Assembly (NCBI GenBank): GCA_015494715.1 | Contig: WGAT01000042.1 | Coordinates: forward strand, 1 to 55,310 | DNA: 55,310 nt | Origin: Campylobacterota bacterium | Lineage (GTDB): Bacteria > Campylobacterota > Campylobacteria > Campylobacterales > Nitratiruptoraceae | Direction: 5' to 3' | Shown here: in pieces, positions 18,051-26,769 of the stretch | Layout: the number at the start of each line of letters is the position of its first letter | How positions within the stretch are numbered: the first letter of the stretch is position 1 | The notes under the pieces: model-generated | Database searches by the model: none | What the model was told of the DNA's origin: nothing | What the model saw: only the letters and a program-made list of their open reading frames with translations | Program-made: the position numbers and the translations under genes

Positions 18051-18817
18051 CGTTTCTCTCCTTTTTTATTGTCTATGAGCACTTCTATACACTCGTTTTC
18101 CCCTTGTTCTTTCTCTTTTTTTAGCTCCTCTTCCACATCCACTTCATACTCTTTATCTTCTAAAAGAATGTAGTCGCTGCGGGAGTTAAAGATATTAAGA
18201 TAATAGGCCATCTCTTGATCTTGAGCGGCAAGATCGGTATATCGTCCAATATACCCTTCTATCCTTCCACCCTCGTTTTGTATCTCGTCGGCAAACATTT
18301 TACCCCGCAAGACGCATGTTGGAAGGGTTCGAAGCTCTTTACAGGCCACGTTTCCTTCCAATAATCCGGCCACCACCACCTTTTTTATCTGAGCATCGGC
18401 ATAGGTTTCTCCCCCTGCATCGATAAAAAGTCCGCCGGCCAAAAGCTTTCCTTTATAATGTCCTTTGATCAAGACTTTATTAGCTTGTATCTTGCCCTCA
18501 CACTTCCCTTTTTCCAATATCTCTACGCTATCTGCAATGATATCGCCTTGAAAATGGCCATTGATAATGACCCGTTGGGCTTTAATATCCCCATAAAGCT
18601 CTCCCGTAGTTCCCAAAATAACTATGTTATTGACCTTGATATTCCCTTGGTAGTATCCATCCAAATGGACAGAATCATTGCCTATTATGCGACCCGTTAC
18701 GTTGGTTCCCCTAGGGATAATCATCGTATGGGTCGGATCGACCTCCGTCTCCTCTTCATTATTTTGATAGTTGACGCCAAAAATACTCATAAGCCATTTT
18801 TTCGGTTTTAAAGCCAT
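18047..18817 (-). CDS. Bactofilin (polymer-forming cytoskeletal protein)
   Basis: This 256-residue bactofilin polymerises into filaments that guide cell shape. The right-handed beta-helix core shows as short repeats: IGNDSVHLDGYYQGNIKVNN, GELYGDIKAQRVIINGHFQG, DSVEILEKGKCEG and NKVLIKGHYKGKL, over about residues 40-180. An acidic C-terminal tail of about 60 residues (VDVEEELKKEKEQGENE) is unusually long for the family. In Helicobacter pylori the bactofilin CcmA works with M23 peptidases, and an M23 peptidase and a LysM protein lie downstream here. It starts after a 72-base gap with a candidate promoter and an AAGGAG site, and overlaps rhodanese 2. Confidence 0.92.
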   Translation of the reverse strand: MALKPKKWLMSIFGVNYQNNEEETEVDPTHTMIIPRGTNVTGRIIGNDSVHLDGYYQGNIKVNNIVILGTTGELYGDIKAQRVIINGHFQGDIIADSVEILEKGKCEGKIQANKVLIKGHYKGKLLAGGLFIDAGGETYADAQIKKVVVAGLLEGNVACKELRTLPTCVLRGKMFADEIQNEGGRIEGYIGRYTDLAAQDQEMAYYLNIFNSRSDYILLEDKEYEVDVEEELKKEKEQGENECIEVLIDNKKGEKR

Positions 18818-18838
18818 TTATCAACTCCTTATTGGTTT

Positions 18839-18867
18839 ATTCTATCATAAAATCATAATGCAATTAA
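18839..18867 (-). promoter_or_regulatory. Candidate promoter upstream of bactofilin gene
   Basis: On the minus strand TTAATT (18862-18867) and TAGAAT (18839-18844) are separated by 17 bases in the moaE-bactofilin gap. The -10 is good and the -35 weak, as is usual in Campylobacterota. It could start a bactofilin-rhodanese-PilJ transcript independent of moaDE. Confidence 0.4.
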
Positions 18868-18889
18868 AAGATATTCATCCCTATGAGGG

Positions 18890-19333
18890 TTATGTATCCG
18901 CAAGCAAACCGCTGCCAACTATCTTATGACTGCGTTCACGCGCGTAGCGGCGCTTCCCAGTTATGACATCGTATTTCCATATGGGGGCGTTTGCCTTAAA
19001 ATCCTCTACAAACTCGTCAATAAGTTCCAAAGCTACTCGGCGCTTTGGACTAAAGACCGCCGCCATATAACTGGATGTATGCACCGGCACATCACCAATG
19101 GAGTGGGCCATCATCAAATAAGCCCCCTTGGCTCTAGCTTTTTGCTGCCACTCCTCAAACCATTGAGTCAAAATAGGCTCATATACATCAAAACTCAAGG
19201 CCTCTATATCGTTTTCGGCTCGCACCGTGCCTACAAAAGTAATAAAGGCTCCATAATTTTTCCTCTCCCCCCACTTTCGCCATCGAAAAAATATCTTGTC
19301 CACATCCAGCTCTCCACGATAAAGCTCTAACAT
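18890..19333 (-). CDS. moaE: Molybdopterin synthase catalytic subunit MoaE
   Basis: MoaE is the large subunit of molybdopterin synthase and converts cyclic pyranopterin monophosphate to molybdopterin using thiocarboxylated MoaD. The 147-residue protein has GAFITFVGTVRAEN near residue 29, LSFDVYEPILTQWFEEW, AHSIGDVPVHTSSYMAAVFS near 75, and the conserved basic end WKYDVITGKRRYARERSHKIVGSGL. Typical length is 140-150. It starts 2 bases after moaD, as expected for a stoichiometric complex. Confidence 0.94.
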   Translation of the reverse strand: MLELYRGELDVDKIFFRWRKWGERKNYGAFITFVGTVRAENDIEALSFDVYEPILTQWFEEWQQKARAKGAYLMMAHSIGDVPVHTSSYMAAVFSPKRRVALELIDEFVEDFKANAPIWKYDVITGKRRYARERSHKIVGSGLLADT

Positions 19334-19334
19334 C

Positions 19335-19556
19335 TTAACCTCCGCATACGGGAGGAAGAAGCGTTACTCTATCTCCCTCTTTGAGCTCTACATCCAAAGT
19401 TTGCACAAGCCGATCGTTGACAGCGACCGCACACTCGCCAAGCCATTTTTTAAGCTCCTCATCTTTTTGAAGCTCTTTGGCCACATCCTTGAGATTTTTA
19501 GCCTCTAAAGCGATTGGATTCTTTCCAATAGGCCCTAAAAATTCCACTTGTACCAT
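19335..19556 (-). CDS. moaD: Molybdopterin synthase sulfur carrier MoaD
   Basis: This 73-residue ubiquitin-like sulfur carrier ends in VTLLPPVCGG. The C-terminal Gly-Gly is adenylated and thiocarboxylated before MoaE uses its sulfur. Rhodanese-type proteins can supply sulfur to such carriers, but the two rhodaneses in this run have signal peptides and so are unlikely donors. The gene heads the minus-strand run and is divergent from mqnA. Confidence 0.93.
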   Translation of the reverse strand: MVQVEFLGPIGKNPIALEAKNLKDVAKELQKDEELKKWLGECAVAVNDRLVQTLDVELKEGDRVTLLPPVCGG

Positions 19557-19606
19557 CTTTTTTCCTTTTTTTACTTTCTTTGGACCTATTTTATCAAAAA
19601 TTTGAA

Positions 19607-19612
19607 TATAAT
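19607..19612 (+). promoter_or_regulatory. mqnA -10 element close to its start codon
   Basis: TATAAT lies 7 bases before the mqnA ATG at 19620, in an A/T-rich stretch with no Shine-Dalgarno sequence. Transcription from this -10 would begin at about the A of the ATG, giving a leaderless mRNA. TTGGAC at 19580-19585 is too far away for a normal spacer. Confidence 0.45.
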
Positions 19613-19619
19613 AATTTTT

Positions 19620-20354
19620 ATGATTATCGGCAAAATAGACTATATTAATTTACTTCCTTTTTATACTTTCTTAAAAAAAGAGCTCAAAAACTCCAGCAGT
19701 CGCAAAGCTTTGGAATTTTATAAAGGCACTCCTGCACAGGTCAACAAAAAATTTGTCAAAAGGCGGGTGGAAGCGGCGGTAATATCGAGTATATTCTCCC
19801 CAAAATATCGTTGTAGCGACTTTGGGATCGTGGCTTACCAAAGAGTTTTGAGCGTTCTTGTTTGTCCCGGTCCGCCCAAAGAGGACGAGGAGTCCAATAC
19901 CTCCAATGTTTTAGCCAAGGTGCTTGGCATACAAGGAGAGGTGCGCATAGGGGATAAAGCTCTGCTTCAAAAAAATCCTACCTGTAAGGATCTAGCCTCT
20001 TTATGGTATAAAAGGACGGGTTTGCCTTTTGTTTTTGCCAGATTTTGCTACCACCCCCAAAAAGCTAAAGAGTATGCGGCCTTAGCCGATAATTTTTTAA
20101 AGTCCCATACCAAAATACCTACCTACTTACTCAAACGCTACGCCAAGCGAAGCGGAGTAAGTCAAAAAGAGATCAGGCACTACTTAAAACTCATTGGATA
20201 TAAAATCCAAAAAAAAGAGAAAATGGGGCTTAAAAAATTTTTATATCTGGCTAAAAGAGTAAAAAATGAGACTAATTCTACCACTCATACTACCGCTGCT
20301 TCTTCTTGCCCAGCTCCCCTTTGCACCCATTCCCAAAAAGATAGCCTACGATAA
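19620..20354 (+). CDS. mqnA: Chorismate dehydratase MqnA (futalosine menaquinone pathway)
   Basis: MqnA converts chorismate to 3-enolpyruvylbenzoate, the entry to futalosine-dependent menaquinone synthesis used by Campylobacterota. The 244-residue protein starts MIIGKIDYINLLPFY, the family's N-terminus, and has AAVISSIFSPKYRC near 51, VLVCPGPP near 82, IGDKALL near 111 and YKRTGLPFVFARFCYHP near 130. It has a periplasmic-binding-protein-like fold but no signal peptide, so it is cytosolic. No ribosome binding site is visible. Its last 89 bases overlap the peroxidase gene in another frame. The tail after KFLYLAKRVKN looks unconserved and Ser/Thr-rich, as if an earlier stop had been lost. Confidence 0.88.
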   Translation: MIIGKIDYINLLPFYTFLKKELKNSSSRKALEFYKGTPAQVNKKFVKRRVEAAVISSIFSPKYRCSDFGIVAYQRVLSVLVCPGPPKEDEESNTSNVLAKVLGIQGEVRIGDKALLQKNPTCKDLASLWYKRTGLPFVFARFCYHPQKAKEYAALADNFLKSHTKIPTYLLKRYAKRSGVSQKEIRHYLKLIGYKIQKKEKMGLKKFLYLAKRVKNETNSTTHTTAASSCPAPLCTHSQKDSLR

Positions 20355-21186
20355 GAAACTAGCACTACTTGGCAAAAGCCTCTTTTTTGATCCGCTCCTC
20401 TCAAGCGACAAATCCGTCTCTTGCGCTAGCTGTCACAAACCATCCCACGCCGGAGCGGACGACCACGCTCTTTCCCAAGGAGTAGGGGGTCAAAAAGGAG
20501 AGCTCAACGCACCTACGGTGTATAACGCCTTTTTTCAATTTGCCCAGTTTTGGAACGGCAGAGCCTCCTCGCTGCAAGAGCAAGCGGCCCGCCCTTTACA
20601 TAATCCCAAAGAGATGAATATGAGCACAAGCTCGCTCCTTGCCCGTTTACAAAACTCTCCTTACTACAAAAAAGCTTTTGAGCGTCTGTTTGGCGGCCAA
20701 AAAATCACGTTTGATATGCTCACCCAAGCTCTTGCCGAATTTGAAAAAGCTCTTTATACTCCAAACTCCAAATTCGATCGCTTCTTGCGAAAAGAGGTCT
20801 CTCTTACTCCCAAGGAGCGGCGAGGCTATTTGCTCTTTAAAGAGCTCGGATGCGTCACCTGCCACAACGGCGTCAACTTAGGGGGCAACTCTTTCCAAAA
20901 GATAGGCACGCTCATCCCCTATCCGGGTCCTTTACCCCACGACCGCTACGAAGTGACCAAAAATCCCAAAGATAAAGGGGTTTACAAAGTCCCCTCACTT
21001 CGCAACGTCGCTTTAAGCGCTCCATATTTCCACGATGGCTCTATCCCTACGCTGCGCCAAGCCGTCGCCAAGATGACATACTACAACTTAGGCTTTTACC
21101 TCTCTGCCAAAGAGCAAGAGGCTATCGTAGCCTTTCTTAAGACCCTAACGGGCCGACCACCGGCCATTCTCCAAGAGGAGGAGTAG
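20266..21186 (+). CDS. Periplasmic di-haem cytochrome c peroxidase
   Basis: This 306-residue protein of the CcpA/MauG family reduces hydrogen peroxide in the periplasm with electrons from cytochrome c. A signal peptide (MRLILPLILPLLLLAQLPFA) precedes two c-haem sites: SCASCHKPSHAG (near 54) and GCVTCHNGVNLGG (near 198). GKSLFFDPLLSSDKSVSC, NAPTVYNAFFQFAQFWNGRA and YKVPSLRNVALSAPYFHDGS are classical peroxidase segments. The start is at 20266: a weak AAAAGAG precedes it and the signal peptide follows directly. It overlaps mqnA by 89 bases and is followed after 1 base by the GGDEF-EAL gene. Confidence 0.93.
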   Translation: MRLILPLILPLLLLAQLPFAPIPKKIAYDKKLALLGKSLFFDPLLSSDKSVSCASCHKPSHAGADDHALSQGVGGQKGELNAPTVYNAFFQFAQFWNGRASSLQEQAARPLHNPKEMNMSTSSLLARLQNSPYYKKAFERLFGGQKITFDMLTQALAEFEKALYTPNSKFDRFLRKEVSLTPKERRGYLLFKELGCVTCHNGVNLGGNSFQKIGTLIPYPGPLPHDRYEVTKNPKDKGVYKVPSLRNVALSAPYFHDGSIPTLRQAVAKMTYYNLGFYLSAKEQEAIVAFLKTLTGRPPAILQEEE

Positions 21187-21187
21187 G

Positions 21188-23236
21188 ATGCGACTCCTTT
21201 TTACTATCTTTTTAGGAGTCGTAGGATTTGCGCTTTTTTGGTTTTTCCAGCAATATAGTCAACACTATTTCCAAACCCGCACCCAACTCTCCTCTTGGAC
21301 CAAAGAGATGCTACACGATGAGACCCGTTTGGAATATGAGGTACTCAAAAACTCCTTTTTCCTCTATCAAAATTATGATGAGCTCTCCTCCATTCAAAAA
21401 CGGCTGCAAACAAGCATCCAACAGGCAAAAACTTTTCCTATCCTAAACCAAAATGAAGAGCTTCGTACCATCTATGAACGCTACGAAAAACTGCTTGTAC
21501 ACAAACTAGAACAAATAGAAAAATTCAAACAGACCAACGCTACCATCAAAAATTCCATCACCTATCTTTTGCGGATGCTTCAAAACATGCCCCCCAAATA
21601 TCTCAAACAAAAAAAGATCGCCACAGCCATTTTGCGTTTGGAAGGAGATATCCTACTAGCCAAAAATGCTCTGGATCCAGATTTTTTACATCCTATTCAA
21701 AAAGAGGCGGATTTACTGAACTCTTTTATCAAACACAAAAATCCCAAAGAGTATCTTTTTCGCCTCCTCATCCATACCAAACTCTTCGTACACGCCTTTC
21801 CCTCCTACACTACCACGCTGCATACCATCACCCATTTGCAAACCATACAGACCCTCAAAAGTTTAGAAAACAGCCTAGAGCGATATTTTGCCCAGCAAGG
21901 CAAAAAGGTGCAAGAGCTCTTTTATCTCTTGCTCTTTTTTTATTTTCTCTCCATTCTTGGCATCTTGTACCTCATCCATCGGCTCTCTCAAGAAAACAGC
22001 GCTCTTAAAGAGCTGCAGAGCAAACTGCAACACTACGCCATTACCGACGATTTGACCGGACTTTTAAACAGACGGGCCTACAAACAAGATATCCGACGAA
22101 TCGCCTCCCCTTTCTTTGCCATCGTCGATATCAATAGATTCAAGCAGTACAACGACTTTTACGGGAATAAAGTGGGGGACCATATCCTACGACAAAGTGC
22201 AAAGATTCTCCAAAAAGCCTTGCCTTTGCATTACGAGGCAAAACTCTATCGGCTAGGCTCGGACGAATTTGGGGTTTTGATAGACGAAAAGACGCCCATT
22301 GACGAGAAAAGGTTCGCCTCGTCGATTATAGAGACTTTCAACAAAGAAAAGATCACTTTTAAAAATATCGAATTTTTTGTCAGCGTTTCTGTGGGAATGA
22401 CGCGAAAACGGCCTTTACTCGAGAGTGCGGATATGGCTTTGCGATCCATCAAAGAGCGTTATCACCGCAACTACGCCATTTTTAGCAAAGAGCTGGACTA
22501 TTTTGAGCAGATAAAAGAAAATATCAAAAAAAGCAAAACCATCAAAGAGGCGGTACAAAAAGATTATATCGTCCCATTTTTCCAACCCATCATCCACAAC
22601 GCCACGGGAGCCATAGCCAAGTACGAATCTTTGGGCAGGATTAGAGAAAAGGATCGCTATGAGAGCATCTATCCCTACTTGGACTTGGCCAAAGAGATGG
22701 GTTTGTATCCTAAAATCACCAAAGCAATGCTCTACAAAAGCTTCCTTGCCCTAAAAAAACTCCAAAAACCGATCTCTTTGAACATCTCGATGAACGATAT
22801 CGAAAATCCCGATATTCTTAAACTCTTAGGAGAGCTCCTCAAACAAAACGCCAATATGGCTCCTTTTATCACTTTTGAAATCTTAGAGAGTGAAACCCTC
22901 AAAGACTATAAAACGGTCAAAGATTTCATCTCCATCATCAAAGCTCAAGGCTGCCAAGTAGCCATTGACGATTTTGGCAGCGGCTACTCCAACTTTGCCC
23001 ATATTTTTAATATGGAGATCGATTACATTAAAATAGACGGCTCGCTTATTGAACAGCTTCCAACGAGCCAAAACGCAAGGCGAGTAGTACGAGCCATCCA
23101 CGATCTAGCCAAGGAGTCGGGTATCCAGACCATAGCGGAGTTTGTCAGCAACGCCGCCATATTCGAGGAGGTCAAAAATATCGGTATCGACTACTCCCAA
23201 GGCTACTTTTTTGAAAAACCAAGACCCATTATTTGA
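21188..23236 (+). CDS. Membrane GGDEF-EAL protein (c-di-GMP turnover)
   Basis: This 682-residue protein has an N-terminal membrane helix (about 2-18), an all-helical periplasmic sensor (about 20-238), a second membrane helix (about 240-262), GGDEF at about 280-425, and EAL at about 445-680. The GGDEF signature reads RLGSDEFGVLI, so the second Gly is Ser. In the EAL domain the first motif is KYESLGRI, with Ala changed to Ser. FEILES, IDDFGSGYSNF, YIKIDGS and AEFVSN are intact, so the phosphodiesterase metal ligands look present. The protein may be mainly a phosphodiesterase. It follows the peroxidase gene by 1 base and overlaps maeB by 8 bases at the end. Confidence 0.92.
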   Translation: MRLLFTIFLGVVGFALFWFFQQYSQHYFQTRTQLSSWTKEMLHDETRLEYEVLKNSFFLYQNYDELSSIQKRLQTSIQQAKTFPILNQNEELRTIYERYEKLLVHKLEQIEKFKQTNATIKNSITYLLRMLQNMPPKYLKQKKIATAILRLEGDILLAKNALDPDFLHPIQKEADLLNSFIKHKNPKEYLFRLLIHTKLFVHAFPSYTTTLHTITHLQTIQTLKSLENSLERYFAQQGKKVQELFYLLLFFYFLSILGILYLIHRLSQENSALKELQSKLQHYAITDDLTGLLNRRAYKQDIRRIASPFFAIVDINRFKQYNDFYGNKVGDHILRQSAKILQKALPLHYEAKLYRLGSDEFGVLIDEKTPIDEKRFASSIIETFNKEKITFKNIEFFVSVSVGMTRKRPLLESADMALRSIKERYHRNYAIFSKELDYFEQIKENIKKSKTIKEAVQKDYIVPFFQPIIHNATGAIAKYESLGRIREKDRYESIYPYLDLAKEMGLYPKITKAMLYKSFLALKKLQKPISLNISMNDIENPDILKLLGELLKQNANMAPFITFEILESETLKDYKTVKDFISIIKAQGCQVAIDDFGSGYSNFAHIFNMEIDYIKIDGSLIEQLPTSQNARRVVRAIHDLAKESGIQTIAEFVSNAAIFEEVKNIGIDYSQGYFFEKPRPII

Positions 23237-24464
23237 CCAAACTCCTCTCATACTCTTCCCAATTGGGCACTACTCTAGCCGCCCCGCTCGCAACCGCCGC
23301 TTTGGCAACGGCCAAACTCACCTTTGGTAAAAGTCTTGGATCAAAGGGGGTTGGGATGATGTAGTCTGGTCCAAATCGCAAATCCTTGCCATAGATCTCT
23401 TTGATCTTTTGAGGTACCTCCTCTTTTGCCAAAGCCGCTAAAGCTTTGGCGGCAGCCACCATCATATCGTAATTGATGGCCTTGCTTCTCGTATCTAGCG
23501 CCCCTCGAAAAATATAAGGAAAACCTAAGACGTTGTTCACCTGATTTGGAAAATCGCTACGCCCCGTAGCGATGATCGCCTCCGGACGCACTTCTCGTAT
23601 TTCGTCTGGCATAATTTCAGGCACTGGATTGGAGCAAACGAAGACAATGGGTTTTGGTGCCATTTTGGCGATATCCTCTTTAGTTACGGCTCCTGGCTGA
23701 CTAAGCCCCAAAAGCATATCGGCTCTTTCAAAAGCCTCGGCCCGACTAATAATTTTAGGATAGGCAAACTCCCTTTTATAGCGATTGATGTCTTGGCGTG
23801 CGGTATGTACTACGCCTTTGGAATCGATAAGGATGATATCCTCCACACCAAAATGGCGATACATCCTAGCACTCGCAATGGCTGCCGCCCCGCTGCCTAC
23901 GATCACAACTTTAAGCTCTTGCGTACGCCGATTAGTGAGGGCACAAGCGTTAATCATCCCCGCGCTCGTCACGATGGCCGTGCCGTGCTGATCATCGTGC
24001 ATCACTGGAATGTCGGTGATCTCTTTGAGCTTCTCCTCTATCTCAAAACATTCGGGCGCTTTGATATCTTCAAGATTGATCCCTCCAAAGGTCGGAGAGA
24101 TGGCTTGGACGATCTGGATAAATTTTTGGGGATCTTTTTCATCCACTTCTATATCGAAACTATCGATATCGGCAAACTTTTTAAACAAAATCGCTTTACC
24201 CTCCATCACCGGTTTGCTAGCAAGCGCTCCGATATCCCCTAGTCCCAGTACCGCCGTGCCGTTGCTAATGACGGCTACGAGATTGGACTTGGCCGTATAG
24301 TCGTAGGCAAGATCGGGCTTTTCTTCGATGACTTTGCATACTTCTCCTACCCCCGGGGTATAGGCAAGACTCAGATCCTCTTGGGTCTCAAAAGGCTTTG
24401 TAATGCATATCTCAAACTTGCCGCTCCTTTTTCCTTTGTGGTACTCCAACGCCCTTTGTCTCAT
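23229..24464 (-). CDS. maeB: Malic enzyme (oxaloacetate-decarboxylating)
   Basis: Malic enzyme oxidatively decarboxylates malate to pyruvate with NAD(P)+. The 411-residue protein is the short bacterial form without the phosphotransacetylase tail found in long MaeB. Motifs are [14 protein letters not shown] near 35, [24 protein letters not shown] split around 68-90, [18 protein letters not shown] near 155, [16 protein letters not shown] (Rossmann) near 187 and [14 protein letters not shown] near 276. It overlaps gltX by 4 bases (ATGA). In an autotroph it probably links the reductive TCA cycle to pyruvate. Confidence 0.94.
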   Translation of the reverse strand: MRQRALEYHKGKRSGKFEICITKPFETQEDLSLAYTPGVGEVCKVIEEKPDLAYDYTAKSNLVAVISNGTAVLGLGDIGALASKPVMEGKAILFKKFADIDSFDIEVDEKDPQKFIQIVQAISPTFGGINLEDIKAPECFEIEEKLKEITDIPVMHDDQHGTAIVTSAGMINACALTNRRTQELKVVIVGSGAAAIASARMYRHFGVEDIILIDSKGVVHTARQDINRYKREFAYPKIISRAEAFERADMLLGLSQPGAVTKEDIAKMAPKPIVFVCSNPVPEIMPDEIREVRPEAIIATGRSDFPNQVNNVLGFPYIFRGALDTRSKAINYDMMVAAAKALAALAKEEVPQKIKEIYGKDLRFGPDYIIPTPFDPRLLPKVSLAVAKAAVASGAARVVPNWEEYERSLVK

Positions 24465-25843
24465 ACATCAGCCTTTAGTAAATTTTCTATTCGTTTTATC
24501 GTCTCCTCTTTGCCAATGATAGCCATCACATCGGCCAGATCGGGGCCACTCATACGACCAAGCAGTGCTACTCTAAGAGGCTGGCCTATTTTTCCAAAAC
24601 CGATCTGTTTGTCTTTGACCACCTCCTCTAGCACCCCATGAAAATCTACGGGTAGATGGGGCTCTTTTTCTTGGAGTTTGGCCAAAAAGTAGTGCAAAAT
24701 TTCCCTCCACTCCCCTTTGAGAGCCTTTTTTAGGGCTTTTGGTTCATACTCTTTGGGAGCTTCCAAGATCTCCTTGGCCATATCGGCTAGCTCTTTGATC
24801 GTCCTGGCTCGCTCTTTGAGGGCGTCGAGCAATATCTCCTTGCGGTCATGATCGGCTAAAAACACTCCAAAATCCTCCAGGAGTTTCACAAGCCGCTCGT
24901 TAGGAGAGTTTTTGATATAGTGGGCGTTGAGCCACTCCAGCTTGGAGAGGTTGTAGGCCGAAGCCGATTTGTTGATATCTTTGGGATCAAAAAGCTCCCT
25001 CATCTCCTCAAGACTAAAGATCTCTTGATCGCCGTGACTCCACCCAAGACGCACCAAAAAGTTGAGCAGCGCCTCTGGTAAATAGCCCATACGCTTATAC
25101 TCCATCACATCCATCGCCCCATCACGCTTGGAGAGCTTTTTGCCCTGTTCGTTGAGGATCATCGGCACGTGATAAAACCTTGGCAAAGGGAGGCCAAGAG
25201 CCTCGTATACGATGATTTGCTTTGGGGTATTGTACAAATGATCGTCCCCTCGAATCACATCCGTCACGCCCATAAGCGCATCGTCGATAGCCACCACGAA
25301 ATTGTAGGTGGGCGTCCCGTCGCTTCTGGCGATAATAAAATCGTCTAGTTCCTCAGCTTTAATGGTAATCGTGCCTTTTATGCCGTCTTCAAAAACGATA
25401 TCGCCCTCTAGCGGCGCTTTGATACGTACCACCGGCTTGATCCCCTCAGGAGGCGTACCGGTAAAATCTCGATATCTTCTATCGTATCTAGGCCGCTCGC
25501 CTCGCTTCATCTGCTCCTCTCGCAGCTGATCGAGCTCCTCTTTTGTCATATAGCAGTAGTAGGCTTTGCCCTCATCAAGCAGCTTTTGGATATAGCGTTT
25601 ATAGATATCAAAACGCTTAGATTGATAGGCCACCTCTCCATCATAATCGAGTCCTACCCACTCAAAGGCCTCCAAAATGGCCTGCGTGGCTTCTTGGCTG
25701 TTTCTAGCTAGATCCGTATCTTCGATACGCAAAATAAACTTCCCGCCATTTTTTCTAGCCCACAGCCAGTTAAAAAGTGCCGTACGAAGCCCGCCTATGT
25801 GCAAATAGCCCGTAGGACTGGGCGCAAATCTAGTTACAACCAT
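24461..25843 (-). CDS. gltX: Glutamyl-tRNA synthetase
   Basis: This class Ic synthetase charges tRNA with glutamate. The 460-residue length is normal. The HIGH motif is FAPSPTGYLHIGGLRTALF at residues 5-23 and the KMSKS motif is KKLSKRDGA near 242. Many Campylobacterota carry two GltX paralogues, one specific for tRNA-Gln, and I cannot tell from this window which this is. It is the upstream partner of maeB, and its promoter is in the 83-base divergent gap with the chaperone gene. Confidence 0.95.
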   Translation of the reverse strand: MVVTRFAPSPTGYLHIGGLRTALFNWLWARKNGGKFILRIEDTDLARNSQEATQAILEAFEWVGLDYDGEVAYQSKRFDIYKRYIQKLLDEGKAYYCYMTKEELDQLREEQMKRGERPRYDRRYRDFTGTPPEGIKPVVRIKAPLEGDIVFEDGIKGTITIKAEELDDFIIARSDGTPTYNFVVAIDDALMGVTDVIRGDDHLYNTPKQIIVYEALGLPLPRFYHVPMILNEQGKKLSKRDGAMDVMEYKRMGYLPEALLNFLVRLGWSHGDQEIFSLEEMRELFDPKDINKSASAYNLSKLEWLNAHYIKNSPNERLVKLLEDFGVFLADHDRKEILLDALKERARTIKELADMAKEILEAPKEYEPKALKKALKGEWREILHYFLAKLQEKEPHLPVDFHGVLEEVVKDKQIGFGKIGQPLRVALLGRMSGPDLADVMAIIGKEETIKRIENLLKADV

Positions 25844-25878
25844 TTTTATCCCTCTTTTTTTGTCTTTATTTTAACCAA

Positions 25879-25908
25879 ATATTAGTTATAAAGTGGTAAA
25901 ATGGTCAA
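25879..25908 (-). promoter_or_regulatory. gltX promoter
   Basis: On the minus strand TTGACC (25903-25908) and TAATAT (25879-25884) lie 18 bases apart, with the gltX ATG 36 bases downstream of the -10. TAAAAT at 25897-25902 on the plus strand is a candidate -10 for the divergent chaperone gene, so the two promoters would overlap. Confidence 0.5.
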
Positions 25909-25926
25909 AAACAACAAAGGCTTTGT

Positions 25927-26763
25927 ATGAAAAAAGCGCTTTTGGCCCTACTCGCAACCGGCGTCTTGTACGCCAAATTTTTAGATGGCCTCGCCATTAT
26001 CGTCAATAATGAGCCCATTACTACATATGAGATAGAGCAAACGGCCCAAGCTTTGCATATTTCTAAAAAAGATGCGATCGATCTGCTCATCCAAAAAAAA
26101 CTCGAAGCCGCTCAAGCCAAAAAGCTAGGCATCGCCGTAAGCGACTTTGAAGTCCAAAACGCCATTGATGATTTTGCCAGATCAAAAGGAATGGATATCT
26201 TTTCGCTCCGTGAAGCCATAGAGTCCAAAGGGCTCTCGTGGCAAGAGTATAAAAACAGCTTTAAAGAGCAGCTTCTTCGCAAGAAGCTCTACCAAACCAT
26301 CGCCAAACTCCAATCCAAAGCCCCTACTCAAGAGCAGCTCAAGGAGTACTACCAAAACCATCCCAAAGAGTTTGAAGTGGCCAAAGCGGTCGATATCGTC
26401 AAATACATCTCCCCATCCAAAGAGATTTTGGAACAAATTGCCCAAAATCCTTTGTATCAGCCCCAAAATCCATCACTGCTCCAAAAAGGAAAAGAGAGGA
26501 TAGAGCTAGATAAGGTCAACCCCCAATTTGCTACCTTGCTCTCCCAAATCCCAGAGGGTCATTTTGGTCCGGTACTGCCGCTAGGGGATCGCTATATGCT
26601 CCTCTATGTGGCCAAAAAGGAAGGAAGCGAAAAGATCCCTTTTGAAGAGGCCAAAGGCTACATCCTTAAAAAACTGGCCAATACGACCAGAGGCAAAAGC
26701 GTCAAAGAGTATTTCCAAAAGCTCAAGGCCTCGGCCAACATCAAAATCATCCGTTTGCCTTGA
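25927..26763 (+). CDS. Periplasmic SurA-like chaperone/peptidyl-prolyl isomerase
   Basis: This 278-residue protein has a signal peptide (MKKALLALLATGVLYA). A SurA N-terminal-like helical domain follows (LAIIVNNEPITTYEIEQTA, then KKDAIDLLIQKKLEAAQAKKLG) and a C-terminal parvulin-like domain (about 130-255, with HFGPVLPLGDRYMLLYV). The parvulin part is short and may lack isomerase activity. Such proteins escort outer-membrane proteins; Helicobacter and Campylobacter relatives include the Cbf2/PEB4 group. It leads a plus-strand operon: the agmatine deiminase gene begins 6 bases after its stop. Confidence 0.87.
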   Translation: MKKALLALLATGVLYAKFLDGLAIIVNNEPITTYEIEQTAQALHISKKDAIDLLIQKKLEAAQAKKLGIAVSDFEVQNAIDDFARSKGMDIFSLREAIESKGLSWQEYKNSFKEQLLRKKLYQTIAKLQSKAPTQEQLKEYYQNHPKEFEVAKAVDIVKYISPSKEILEQIAQNPLYQPQNPSLLQKGKERIELDKVNPQFATLLSQIPEGHFGPVLPLGDRYMLLYVAKKEGSEKIPFEEAKGYILKKLANTTRGKSVKEYFQKLKASANIKIIRLP

Positions 26764-26769
26764 GCCTTG

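Noticed and set aside
19548-19619. Longer start for mqnA within the moaD promoter region
   Set aside because: The added residues are A/T-driven (Phe, Tyr, Ile) and the family N-terminus begins at 19620.
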